This document shows, piece by piece, positions 1 to 9,667 of a stretch of DNA of 64,000 nucleotides. This DNA comes from Chlorops oryzae. Taxonomy: Eukaryota; Arthropoda; Insecta; Diptera; Chloropidae. Made by a program: the position numbers and the translations under genes. A model generated the notes under the pieces. That model had not been told where the DNA came from. It searched no databases and was given only the letters and a program-made list of their open reading frames with translations. Position 1 is the first letter of the stretch; each line of letters opens with the position of its first letter. The stretch lies in NCBI GenBank assembly GCA_020466095.1, contig CM035806.1, positions 115,424,737-115,488,736 on the forward strand, given 5' to 3'.

Positions 1-367
1 TATAAGCAATAAATTTCTTTTTTCCACGATTAATTAGCGGTAAATAAGCGGCTTATTATAAGAGAGTTATAAAAAAAAAATTAAAATTGTTTCGTATTTG
101 TGCACCGCTAATTTTAAATGAACTAAGTGAAACATCGCGTAAAAAAAAAAACTATATAAGCGATAAATTTATTTTTTCCACGATTAATTAGCGGTAAATT
201 AGCGGCTAGTTATAAAAGAGTTATAAAAAATATATTAAAATTTTTTCGTATTTGTGCACCGCTAAGTTTAAATAAACTGGGCGAAACATCGCGTTGAAAA
301 AAAAAACTATATGAGCGATAAATTTATTTTTCCCACGATTAATTAGCGGTAAATAAGCGGCTAATTA
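1..367. repeat. ~155-bp satellite, left block (about 2.4 monomers)
   Basis: Tandem AT-rich monomers phased by the motif GCGATAAATTT. Successive copies start near 6, 160 and 314, giving a period of about 154 bp. Conserved inner words are CACGATTAATTAGCGGTAAA, GTGCACCGCTAA and GCGAAACATCGCGT. The same satellite resumes at 4151 after an interruption by transposon DNA. The last monomer here stops abruptly at about 367, inside the unit. Confidence 0.93.
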
Positions 368-996
368 CACTAGTTTACAGCCATTTTGTACAGGAAACAC
401 CACTCTACTTTTCTTATAGATTTTGGGTCCCTGAATCCGAAAACCTCATCGAAAATTTTTTGAATGGATAGGTTTTTGAGATATGACCATTTGAAATTTT
501 GGCTCTTTTTTTTCAAAAGTACTTTCATTTGATGGATCATATCTCGAGATAGAAACAAACTACCTAGTTAAATGATGTACTAACTTAAAGAATATAAAAT
601 TTTAAATCAAAATATGTCCCTTTTTTATGATATTATGGTACAGTGTCAATGTAACATAAGCCAAAAGTTCAAAAAAATATTTTTTTCTATTCAAAATTAA
701 GAAAAAAATATCATGTTTAAATTTAAAAAAAATACAAATCCTAAGACCGTATTTTTTTTTGAAAAACCACACGTATAAAATGAACCTTTGTGAAGAAAAC
801 GTGATACCAACGAATAAAATCTATGGGTTAATATTGAAGTTATGACCATTTATGTGCAACTTTCAAAGTGCTTATATCGTTTACACCAAAGAGTATGCTT
901 TAACATTTTGAAAATTATGAAAGTCCTTTATTAATTTTACTCAATAAAGTATGCCTTACATTTTTTAGCTATCAAAATCAATGAAGCAAATGAAAA
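368..996 (-). other. Non-coding 3' part of the interrupting repeat element
   Basis: No supportable gene. The segment begins at the satellite break and lies downstream of the minus-strand coding fragment at 997-1549, so it is probably that element's 3' untranslated region. Short open frames here are chance. Confidence 0.4.
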
Positions 997-1549
997 TTAG
1001 AAATAGTTTGATGTTTTCTTCTGTCTTTTGTTCTCTTCGGTATTTGATTCGCGTATAAGAAACCAAATATAATCTCCCATCATTCTTTCGTTCCAAAATC
1101 CCTGGTAGCGTCTTTCGATAGTCTTCATTTCTTGATGGAATCTTTCACCGTGCTCGTCACTGACATCACCAAGGTTCTCAGGAAAAAAGTCCAAGTGGGA
1201 GTGTAAAAAATGGATCTTTAGAGACATATTAACTCTTGTTAAAAGTTCGGGATAATAAGGTACATGAGACGGAGGAATAAATAAAATGGAGTCCAAAAAT
1301 GAAGTATTTACCCATTTTTGCATAATTCTCTAACAAATTCGTTACAATAGCCTTAAAATTCGGGCTTTTATGGTTTCCAAGAAAATTAGAAACGACTAAT
1401 TTAAAAGAATTCCAAGCCGCGAGTTCATTTGGAGACAAATATGTATGAAAAATGTTGTCTTCAAGCAATTTCTTTATTTGTGGACCATCAAAAACCCCTT
1501 CCTTAATTTTTGCCTCAGACACAGAAAAACTGGCTACGAAAAATTCCAA
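997..1549 (-). pseudogene. C-terminal half of an arthropod repeat-borne protein of unknown function
   Basis: Two overlapping minus-strand frames encode a sequence I recognise as a high-copy insect protein family whose function I cannot name. Its hallmarks here are SEAKIKEGVFDGPQIKKLL, ELAAWNSF, NFLGNHK, then MSLKIHFLHSHLDFFPENLG and SDEHGERFHQEM followed by ERRYQGFW. The frame changes near 1325, between the KMG and MSLK segments, so the copy is broken. The N-terminal half of the same family lies on the opposite strand at 2380-4112, ending where this part begins. That suggests an inversion rather than two unrelated fragments. The family recurs in many insect genomes and is probably transposon-encoded. 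Confidence 0.65.
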
Positions 1550-1649
1550 TTAATGGTGATTGTTAAACTCGATTCATTGGCATTTTAATTGTCACAATTA
1601 AAAATTTCAAACAAATCACCAATTTCGGCAAAATTTTGTAATATGAATT

Positions 1650-2300
1650 ATTAAACAAAGTTTTGTTTGACTGATTTGTCATATCAATCACCAAAAGTAT
1701 TCACACTTAACAAAACTTTGTTTGATTGTTTTGTTGTACCAATTAATGAAAATATTCACACTCAACAAACATTTTCAATTAAGGATTTGTTCTATCAACA
1801 ACCAAAAGTATTCATCCTCAACAAAACCTTGATTGCTTGTTTTGTTATATCAATTAATGAAAGTATTAGTGCATATAAATATTTTTCTAAAGTTCTCATT
1901 AGCTTTATGCGGACGTACGTACAAGAATAGACAAAATAATCAAAAGCTGACATATGTTCATTAATCATGATGTTATAATTTATAATTATCGTCCGTAAAC
2001 TGACTTTACAGACTCCAATTTTTATTATGGAATATGTAGATGAGGCAGTTTTTCCTTTTTTATTTATTTAAAATTTTTAGTTGATTTTTAATACCTTTGA
2101 TTGTTGATATTACAAATCAATAGTTGAAAATGTTTGTTGAATGCGAATACTTTTGGTTGTTGATACAACAAATCGTTGATTGAAAATGTTTGTTGAATGC
2201 GAATACTTTTGGTTGTTGATACAACAAATCGTTGATTGAATATATTTGTTGAGTGTGAATACTTTCATTAATTGTCCCAACCAAACGATTTGTTTAATAT
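1650..2300. repeat. Foldback-like inverted repeat with 56-bp minisatellite arms
   Basis: The left arm (about 1650-1930) and right arm (about 2095-2300) are imperfect reverse complements. Both are built from a repeated unit of about 56 bp containing TTGGTTGTTGATACAACAAA and TTGTTGAATGCGAATACTTT (right-arm orientation). The copies starting at 2161 and 2217 are nearly identical. The unpaired centre is about 160 bp. No credible coding sequence. It lies between the two oppositely oriented halves of the repeat protein, so it may have mediated their inversion. Confidence 0.7.
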
Positions 2301-2676
2301 AACAAAAAGTGTGATAGGCTGAGTTTTAACAACGAAATTGTTATATTGATAAAAAAATTGGTTGTATTTACGCACAAAAGTTTTTCTGTCGACAAACGCT
2401 TAAACAGATTGTTCATTGATAGTAGCAAGGAGAGTTTAAAAGCAGTGATTTTACACAATGGAAACCAGAAACCATCGATACCCATTGCACATGCTGTAAA
2501 CGCTAAAGAATCTTACGAAATTATGGTCGAATTGCTTGAATGTATAAAGTACAAAGAGCACAATTGGAAAGTGTGCTGTGACCTAAAAGTAGTAGGTATA
2601 TTATGCGGAATGCAAGGTGGTTATACGAAGTTTTGCTGCTTTCTATGCCTCTGGGATAGTCGCGATCGCATACATC

Positions 2677-3904
2677 CAGGCGCGCAGCCAGGGGGGGCTT
2701 TTGGGGGTTCAAACCCCCCCAAATTAAGGAAAAAATACACGACACAGCTTACATTTCTACATCGCCGTCCTACAAACTCTTTTATTAAGTTTTATGATGC
2801 AATAATTTTAGTTCTTGACCGAATTTCCTCTTGGAATGATCAAAATGTGTCAAGTCAGTCTAATTTATTAAAATGTGCCTTACAAAAAGGCGAATTTCTT
2901 ATATCTCTTCATTGTATAAATCAAGTTTTTAGTTACACATTTGTTCTATGTAAATATTTACAAGGTAGAAACATTGATCTCAAATATGCTGTTGTCCTAG
3001 CAGATATATGCTTAGAGAATATTCAAACCTTAAGAAGTAACGCTGAGGAAGAATTTCAGAAATTGTTTAAAAACGCTGAGAAGCAAGCTTTATCAAGCGG
3101 ACTTATTTTGAAAAAACCTAGGCTCGCACATTCTCAGGACCACGAAGCACATTTTCATACTAAAAGTGTTGAATATTATTATCGTATTTCCCTTTATTTA
3201 CCTTTTGTGGATGCATTTATTGTCAACTTAACCAATCGCTTTTCAAAACACAAGGATATTCTTCTTGGTTTTCAAGTTTTATTTCCTCAAAGCGATACTG
3301 CAAAAGTTGATGATTTTTTAGACAAATTTAGAAAACTCTTTCAGTTTTATCAAGATGATTTAGAGGGAAATTTTGATGATTCAAAAATGGAGCTCACTAT
3401 TTGGTATAAATTAATTAATAATTTAGAAAAAAATGAAAGACCAAAAACAGTGTTTGACGCTATAAAATTTTGTAAAAAAGATATTTTACCAACTATTTTT
3501 ATTTTATTAACTATTCTGGCTACTCTTCCAATAACCACATGTGAAAATGAGAGTTCGTTTTCAACTCTCCGCCGACTCAAAACTTATCTTAGATCTACAA
3601 TGACAGAACAGAGGTTAAATGCCTTAGCACTCCTCTACGTCCATCGAGATCTTACTCCCAGTGTAGAGGACATACTAAATAAACTTGCTGAAAGCAAGCG
3701 CAGACTTAACATTGCACTTTAAATTGAATAAGTTCCTTCGAAAATACTTTTTTTTACTTTGTACACCTTATAAAAATGTAAAATATTTATGTAAATATAT
3801 TTTAATTATATATTTTGTAAGCTTTTTACGAAAATAAAAACAAAAAATATTTAGAAAAATTTTCTGCGAACCCCCCCCAAATTGAAATCCTGGCTGCGCG
3901 CCTG
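2677..3904 (+). mobile_element. hAT transposon copy, 1228 bp, complete ends, internally deleted
   Basis: Perfect 16-bp terminal inverted repeats: CAGGCGCGCAGCCAGG at 2677-2692 and its reverse complement at 3889-3904. They are flanked by a perfect 8-bp target duplication CATACATC (2669-2676 and 3905-3912). Eight-base duplications and CAG...CTG ends are diagnostic of hAT elements. Just inside the left end are runs of G and C that can form a subterminal hairpin. It encodes only the C-terminal part of a transposase, so it is probably a deletion derivative needing an autonomous relative. Confidence 0.95.
2745..3722 (+). pseudogene. hAT transposase, C-terminal ~325 residues (ZMYM1/THAP12-like lineage)
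   Basis: The open frame is continuous with the left terminal repeat and has no initiator, so the zinc-finger N-terminus and first catalytic residues are lost. What remains reads like the ZMYM1/THAP12-type hAT group: a helical region with FYDAIILVLDRISSW, a central KRPRL-like segment (KKPRLAHSQDHEAHF), and a well preserved hATC dimerisation domain near the end (TCENESSFSTLRRLKTYLRS, then MTEQRLNALALLYVHRD). Full family members run about 600-800 residues. No internal stop is present in this fragment. The family call rests on the hATC motif. Confidence 0.85.
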
Positions 3905-4150
3905 CATACATCATTATGAGAGAAAGGAATGGACAGAACGAAAAAGGGGAAAAGTGGGTGAAAATAACGTCAAGTATTTGTCTCTAATTAAAAAAGAGGA
4001 TGTGATTCTTCCTCCTTTGCACATCAAACTTGGACTAATCAAGAACTTTGTGAAGGCGTTAAAAAAAGAAAGTCAAGCGTTGATCTACCTTAAGTCACTT
4101 TTTCTCGACTAGGTCCCCTGTCGCTATCGTTTCATAAAGAACTTCGTTCT

Positions 4151-5197
4151 AAAAAAACTATATAAGCGATAAATTTCTTTTTTCCACGATTAATTAGCGG
4201 TAAATTAGCGGCTAGTTATAAAAGAGTTATAAAAAATATATTAAAATTTTTTCGTTTTTGTGCACCGCTAAGTTTAAATAAACTAGGCGAAACATCGCGT
4301 TGAAAAAAAAAACTATATGAGCGATAAATTTATTTTTCCCACGATTAATTAGCGGTAAATAAGCGGCTAATTATAAGAGAGTTATACAATAAAAATTAAA
4401 ATTTTTTCGTATTTGTGCACCGCTAAGTTTAAATGAACTAAGCGAAACATCGCGTAGAAAAAAAAAACTATATAAGCGATAAATTTCTCTTTTCCACGAT
4501 TAATTAGCGGTAAATTAGCGGCTAGTTATAAAAGAGTTATAAAAAATATATTAAAATTTTTTCGTATTTGTGCACCGTTAAGTTTAAATAAACTGGGCGA
4601 AACATCGCGTTGAAAAAAAAAACTATATGAGCGATAAATTTATTTTTCCCACGATTAATTAGCGGTAAATTAGCGGCTAATTATAAGAGAGTTATAAAAT
4701 AAAAATTAAAATTTTTTCTTATTGTTGAACCGCTAAGTTTAAATGAACTAAGCGAAACATCGCGTAGAAAAAAAAAAACTATATAAGCGATAAATTTCTT
4801 TTTTCCACGATTAATTAGTGGTAAATTAGCGGCAAGTTATAAAAGAGTTATAAAAAATATATTAAAATTTTTTCGTATTTGTGCACCGCTAAGTTTAAAT
4901 AAACTGGGCGAAACATCGCGTTGAAAAAAAAAAACTATATGAGCGATAAATTTATTTTTGCCACGATTAATTAGCGGTAAATAAGCGGCTAATTATAAGA
5001 GAGTTATAAAATAAAAATTAAAATTTTTTCGTATTTGTGCACCGCTAAGTTTAAATGAACTAAGCGAAACATCGCGTAGAAAAAAGAACTATATAAGCGA
5101 TAAATTTCTTTTTTCCACGATTAATTAGCGGTATATTTGCGGCTAGTTATAAAAGAGTTATAAAAAATACATTAAAATTTTTTCGTATTTGTGCACC
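4151..5197. repeat. ~155-bp satellite, right block, A/B dimeric higher-order array
   Basis: The GCGAT phase marker occurs near 4166, 4321, 4476, 4631, 4787, 4943 and 5097, giving a period of 154-156 bp. Monomers alternate strictly. A-type reads TATAAGCGATAAATTTC and ends AAATAAACT(A/G)GGCGAAACATCGCG. B-type reads TATGAGCGATAAATTTA and ends AAATGAACTAAGCGAAACATCGCG. The repeat unit is therefore a ~310-bp dimer. The array runs into an assembly gap, so its real length is unknown. Confidence 0.95.
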
Positions 5198-5297
5198 NNN
5201 NNNNNNNNNNNNNNNNNNNNNNNNNNNNNNNNNNNNNNNNNNNNNNNNNNNNNNNNNNNNNNNNNNNNNNNNNNNNNNNNNNNNNNNNNNNNNNNNN
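5198..5297. other. Assembly gap (100 N)
   Basis: Exactly 100 undetermined bases, a conventional scaffold-gap size. Satellite lies on the left and a mariner fragment on the right, so the real distance is unknown. Confidence 0.99.
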
Positions 5298-5491
5298 CCA
5301 GCGACTTTTTCTTGTTCTCAGACCTCAAAAGGATGCTCGCAGGGAAAAAATTTGGCTGCAATGAAGAGGTGATCGCCGAAACTGAGGCCTATTTTGAGGC
5401 AAAACCGAAGGAGTACTACCAAAATGGTATCAAAAAATTGGAAGGTCGTTATAATCGTTGTATCGCTCTTGAAGGGAACTATGTTGAATAA
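5298..5491 (+). pseudogene. mariner transposase C-terminus (irritans-type)
   Basis: The first base after the gap is already inside a mariner transposase. The frame reads SDFFLFSDLKRMLAGKKFGC, then EVIAETEAYFEAKPKEYY and KLEGRYNRCIALEGNYVE before a stop at 5489-5491. This covers the last catalytic aspartate region (the D of the SD pair) and the C-terminal tail. The rest of the ~345-residue protein is in the gap or missing. The inverted repeat that follows supports the irritans subfamily. Confidence 0.88.
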
Positions 5492-5533
5492 TAAAAACGA
5501 ATTTTGACAAAAAAATGTGTTTTTATTTGTTAT

Positions 5534-5557
5534 ACCGGGGACTTATCAGCCAACCTG
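5534..5557 (+). repeat. 3' terminal inverted repeat of the mariner
   Basis: ACCGGGGACTTATCAGCC and following bases form the reverse complement of the CAGGTTGGCTGATAAGTCCC-type end typical of irritans-group mariners. It lies 43 bp after the transposase stop. The expected TA target duplication is not exact (GTTA follows). Confidence 0.8.
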
Positions 5558-5559
5558 TT

Positions 5560-6429
5560 ATGACAGTATATTATATATATTAATAAAATAGAAAACTTCT
5601 TTAAAGTATATTTTTGGAATTTTTTTATTAGAAAAACTTTCTAAAATCAATTTAAAATCCATTCGAAAAATTTTTCTATCAATAACTTTATAGGTTCTTG
5701 AGTCAGGACTCAAATAAAGATCTGAATAATTCATACTGATGGCAACAATAAGTGCATTTTTTTTATGTGTAAACATCTATAGTATATAAAGAGTCGTTCT
5801 TGCCCAATCAAAAACGTCTTATTTTTTTATATGGAGTTTTTATGATAGTATCGGAATATGATTTTGCTCTATCGAGCGTATAGATGTTAACACATCAAAA
5901 AGGAAAAGAAAAAAATTACGCTCAGAACAGTTAACGCCAAAATAAACATTTTAGAAGACACTGTGCGTAGTGTCGCGTCTCCATACATCTCGTGGCCAAA
6001 AATAGAAGGAGTTGTGCTAGACCAATGAAATTTGACATGGAGGTTTATTTTCATAAAATTAAGAAATTTTGAAAATATTTTGAAAATCGAACCACCCCAA
6101 CCCCCACCCCCCATGTAAAGGGGGGACCCAAATTTCGCAATTTTAGTCCTAGAGGCTTGAAATTCGGAACAGAGTTTACTGTTGTGCTCCAAAATTGGAA
6201 AAACCTAATTTCAATTTGCTACCACGCCCACTTTTTGTGCTACGCCCATTCAAAGTTGGTAAATAGAGTACTTTTGAAACTCCCGAAAATCGCATAACAA
6301 TTCAGAAAATATTAATGAATGATATTAATTTGTAAAACTTAAATGTGTATTTAGCACAAAAAATAAAAAAACACGGTCTAGCCCTAGGGGATGTCTTTTA
6401 ATTACGTAGGATTCCATTACTGTTTTCAC
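5560..6429. other. No gene seen; non-coding repeat debris
   Basis: AT-rich sequence with a short G/C homopolymeric stretch near 6096-6125 and a pair of words (CCACGCCCAC at 6222, ACGCCCATTC at 6242) like those in Helentron-type repeats. No convincing coding sequence. Confidence 0.5.
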
Positions 6430-6507
6430 GTTCGCGTCTTAAGTCTTTGCGTACACAGTTCTGATATAAAAAGCAACAGAGATAGAGCAAAGACTTAAGA
6501 CGCGAAC
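6430..6507. repeat. Perfect 21-bp hairpin with 36-bp loop
   Basis: GTTCGCGTCTTAAGTCTTTG plus C at 6430-6450 is the exact reverse complement of 6487-6507. It may be a very short MITE or the inverted end of a larger repeat. No target duplication is evident outside it. Confidence 0.8.
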
Positions 6508-7550
6508 ATCGTATAAATTTGCACCAATCTCATACAAGAACATAATTTTTCAAAATGAACACACATATTTCTAATTTTACTACGCTCTTCAATACTCAAC
6601 TCTCTGCTTAATTTGTTTTTCACAAATATTTGTACCGCTGGCTCCTTATTTGCATTGTTCCCTGCACACCAAGCTTCGAAAATTTCGCCAATTTTTATTG
6701 AAGACTCCACTACAAAAATAAACGTAAAAAACAAAGTTGCAAAAAGGTGCAGGCAAATCTTTTTGATTTGGATTATACATACTTTCTTTTATATATTCTT
6801 ATTAAAAATTGTAGGCACAAATTGTAACACAACTTTTCGCCCTCTTCGAAACTTTTAAAACGCTTATTTTGAGTAATTTTCTTTTATGTTTCATTCTAAA
6901 TAACGAAACTTTTAAAATGTCAAACAAAAGAAATCAAAACAAAAACTACCCTCTAGGAAATAAATTGAGCTTTCAGAAAAGTCATCAATCTTATGAATAA
7001 GTTAAAAAACAAATGAAATACGACAGTTCTTATTCTACATAAATTCGGTATATTTTTGCCATAAGCAACATCGGTTTTGAAGTTTGCACTTTGAAGGCTC
7101 CAAAGCATAAGTAAACATTAGTATTTTTCAAAGATATTTAAGCCTTGATCAGTTGCTGGTATTTGCTGTAAATCGCCATCAAAATTTTTAAAAAAATCCG
7201 ACATCAATTTTTTTCTATTTTGTCCACCTCGCAACACTGTGCTACGTGGGCGCTGAAATTCGATTAACTTAACCAAGCGTTTAACTCATTCGAGCGGTAA
7301 CTTTTGCGAGATTCTACTGTATTTCAATCAAACTTTGAATTTGAGCGTATATTTAAGCCTCCGATTTGAATTCAAAAGAATTGGAAAAGTGGGCGTGGCA
7401 GAAGGGCGGTTTTCATAAAGAAATTTGACAAAAGTCGGTATATGGGGTCCCTTATGGCCTTAAATAACTCTTGATATGAAACACTATTTGAACATGTGTA
7501 TCTGTGTCGGGTATTCTCTTGTCAGGCTCGCCTGACTATAACACCCTTAC
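6508..7550. other. No gene supported; degraded repeats
   Basis: A minus-strand frame at 6495-6734 contains SIEERSKIRNM but resembles nothing I can name. Further right, GTGGGCGTGGCAGAAGGGCG at 7390 and the TATATGGGGTCCC word nearby suggest eroded Helentron-like DNA. Nothing else is supported. Confidence 0.45.
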
Positions 7551-7981
7551 TTATTTTCTTTCTTCTTTTGATGGCCAGACCAAGTATCTTGACTTTAGAT
7601 TAATAATTGCCCTTAAAAGTCTTTTCGTTACATTAATGATAGTTTTACCTTCACCAACGCCAAAAAGTGTTGCAACTTTTCGAATAGAGCAACTGTCTCC
7701 ATAAGAACCAAATCTGAAAAGAGCAATTTGTAGTTGCAAAGAAACGCACATTTGTGGTCTCATTGCATTTTTTTAAAAAACGGGGTCATTTTCAATAAGT
7801 TCAAATATGTGGTCAAATTCAGTTTTATTGACTCGCAGCATTTGACGAATGCGCCCCTCGTCAAATCCTTGGTAATACATTTTGGTTCCAATTTACAGAT
7901 TTTGGGATATTCAAATGGCTGCTTCTTCGGTTTTGCAATACCAATATCATTTTTTACCTCTGCTTTTTCAATAAATTGCAC
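7551..7981 (-). pseudogene. PIF/Harbinger (HARBI1-like) transposase N-terminal fragment
   Basis: Reading on the minus strand, the first frame (7981 to 7760) ends with LNLLKMTPFFKK. The next (7763 to 7551) continues with RPQMCVSLQLQIALFRFGSY, SIRKVATLFGVGEGKTI and NLKSRYLVWPSKEERK. This is the helix-turn-helix-containing region before the DDE nuclease core of HARBI1-like transposases. A frameshift in an A-run near 7765 separates the two frames. The catalytic half is absent, and beyond 7550 the sequence is unrelated, so this is a dead fragment. Confidence 0.82.
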
Positions 7982-8356
7982 TTAACTTACTTGAATCGTA
8001 GTTCTTTAAAGCAAATGCTGTTTGTAAATATTATCCCATAAGAAGATTTTATTTTCCGCTGGCTGACGATATTTCAACAGCTGTTTCAATAGATTTTAGA
8101 TTTCAGTACGTTTTTAAGTGCTTACAATAATGATTTTTGCTTGTAGCAATGTTGCCACATTGCCATATTAGCATACATTTGTGAATAGCCTAATTGATTT
8201 CAATTCTGATTCTGATTCAATTCTGTGTCAGTTTTCATAACAGGCCGGATTAATATAAATGAATATTGAAGAGAACAACTAGAAACATTGAATAAGATAA
8301 ATGTATGGTTAATCAAATATTGTTAATAGTGTATATTTATTAGTTTACACATCTAC
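7982..8356. other. No gene seen between the Harbinger relic and the gypsy LTR
   Basis: AT-rich flank containing no supportable coding sequence or strong repeat. Confidence 0.4.
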
Positions 8357-8806
8357 AGTGAGTTCAGACACTCATTCATTTTTTTAAAGCGTTGTCAAGA
8401 AAACAGTTTTTACCCATCCAAGTTATCACATTCCTATAGGGGCACAGGCATAAACAAACGCTCACGCCGCACCCAACGTGCCCGATCGCATAAAAAGTCA
8501 GCACCTTCTTACCGGCAGCCAACGTATCCGATTGCATAAGCGTATGCAGGTAGCATCGATCCACCGTGAGAGCCAACCACTGTCAGCACTTTAGGTTTAA
8601 GATAACAAAAATGTATTGTCAGTTTTTAGGAATAAGTTAGCTTAAAACTTTATTGAAATGTAAAATCAATTCGAATCAAAGCACGAGCGAGTGCACATTA
8701 AATTGTTCAAACTTTAAACCTTCGTCTTTTAAAAAGAGAAAAGAAGCGAGCAAGTTGGCTCACTTCTTTGTATTTGTTTATCCTTATCCTGTAGGAAAAG
8801 GATAAC
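8357..8806 (+). repeat. Candidate 5' LTR of the gypsy element (~450 bp)
   Basis: The right edge is fixed by the adjacent primer binding site, with the LTR ending ...AACT. The left edge is a guess: AGTGAGTTCAGACAC at 8357 starts with the AGT(G/T)A form common in errantivirus LTRs that end in ACT, and gives a length near the family norm. Without a second LTR the boundary cannot be confirmed. Confidence 0.4.
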
Positions 8807-8824
8807 TGGCGCCCGAGCAGGGAC
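8807..8824 (+). promoter_or_regulatory. Primer binding site, tRNA-Lys type
   Basis: TGGCGCCCGAGCAGGGAC directly abuts the LTR end. It differs at one position from the classical 18-base site complementary to the 3' end of tRNA-Lys3. Its role is priming minus-strand DNA synthesis. Confidence 0.9.
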
Positions 8825-9667
8825 CTGCCTAGCTGCATCCTACGGAAAAATCTGAGTGGAATACATGCAGTGCGTGGAGCTGATCCTGCCCCAGTAGGTG
8901 ATAATAAAAGCTATGTCGCTTTTTACATTATCTCCAAAAAGGACTTTGGGACACTCCCAAAAAGCACGGTCGCCTTGCCGCCTTGAGTCGGCTAGAAAAT
9001 TTTTATTTTCTCTCTTCGAAAAAAAAAAAAGAAGAAAGGCAATTGTCTTTAGAAAATCGAAATTGATAAAAACGTGAAATTATATTTGCCAAAGAAAATT
9101 TAAAGAGAATTTGTTTGAAAAAAAAAAAATAGAAAAAACCAATTAATCAAAAGAGTTTAAAATTTTTTAAGAATATCTGCTAAAGTGTTTCAGATTTAAA
9201 GAAAAATAAAAAAGGAAAAGTAATAATAAGAAAAAAAAAAAGTAAAAAATATATATGAAAGAGAAAGAAAAAGTCAATTAATCGAAAAAGATTCCATATT
9301 TTTAAATACAAATTGTTAAGTAATTTTACGAAATTTTTAATAATTAATTGCAAATTTCCAAAAATAAAAAATAAAAAATAAGGAAAAATAAAAGAGAAAA
9401 AAGTAAAAATAAGCAAGCTGATAAAAATAAGTTTCAACTAAAGTTGCCCCACAAAAAAAAAAAAAAGACAAACAGCCTATATTCGTGCCAGAAGGACTCA
9501 CGTTTGAAATTGAGTAACGAGCATCCTTGGACCAAATATATCGCAAAATTGAACCTGACCGTGATGTTAAGCTGCTTCTATATGTGAGAAGATCCTGTAT
9601 TAGCTACCTTGAAATCTCAATTTCCTTTTTTAAATTTAAATAAAAAATCCAATCGAGTCAAAGAAAT
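8825..9667 (+). other. Untranslated leader of the gypsy element
   Basis: A-rich leader of about 840 bp before gag, with many A-runs and no convincing open frame. A stretch at about 9340-9410 (TAATTAATTGCAAATTTCCA and onward) reappears at 18612-18665, just before the first Helentron, hinting at a second truncated copy there. Confidence 0.6.

Larger units (their letters stand above)
2380..4112 (+). pseudogene. N-terminal half of the same repeat-borne protein, split by a hAT insertion
   Basis: Coding runs from about 2400 (RLNRLFIDSSKESLKAVILH, later KVVGILCGMQGGYTKF and FLCLWDSRDR) to 2676. It resumes after the hAT element at 3905 (HHYERKEW, VGENNVKYLSL, ILPPLHIKLGLIKNFVKAL) and stops at 4112. 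Removing the hAT and one 8-bp duplication restores an uninterrupted reading frame across the junction, so the gene was open when the hAT landed. There is no good initiator methionine at the left edge, because the foldback repeat cuts off the true N-terminus. The natural continuation of the protein is on the minus strand at 1535 and below. Confidence 0.65.

Noticed and set aside
5158..5491. ORFs running through the N gap
   Set aside because: The joined frames on either side of undetermined bases carry no information; only the mariner tail after 5298 is supported.
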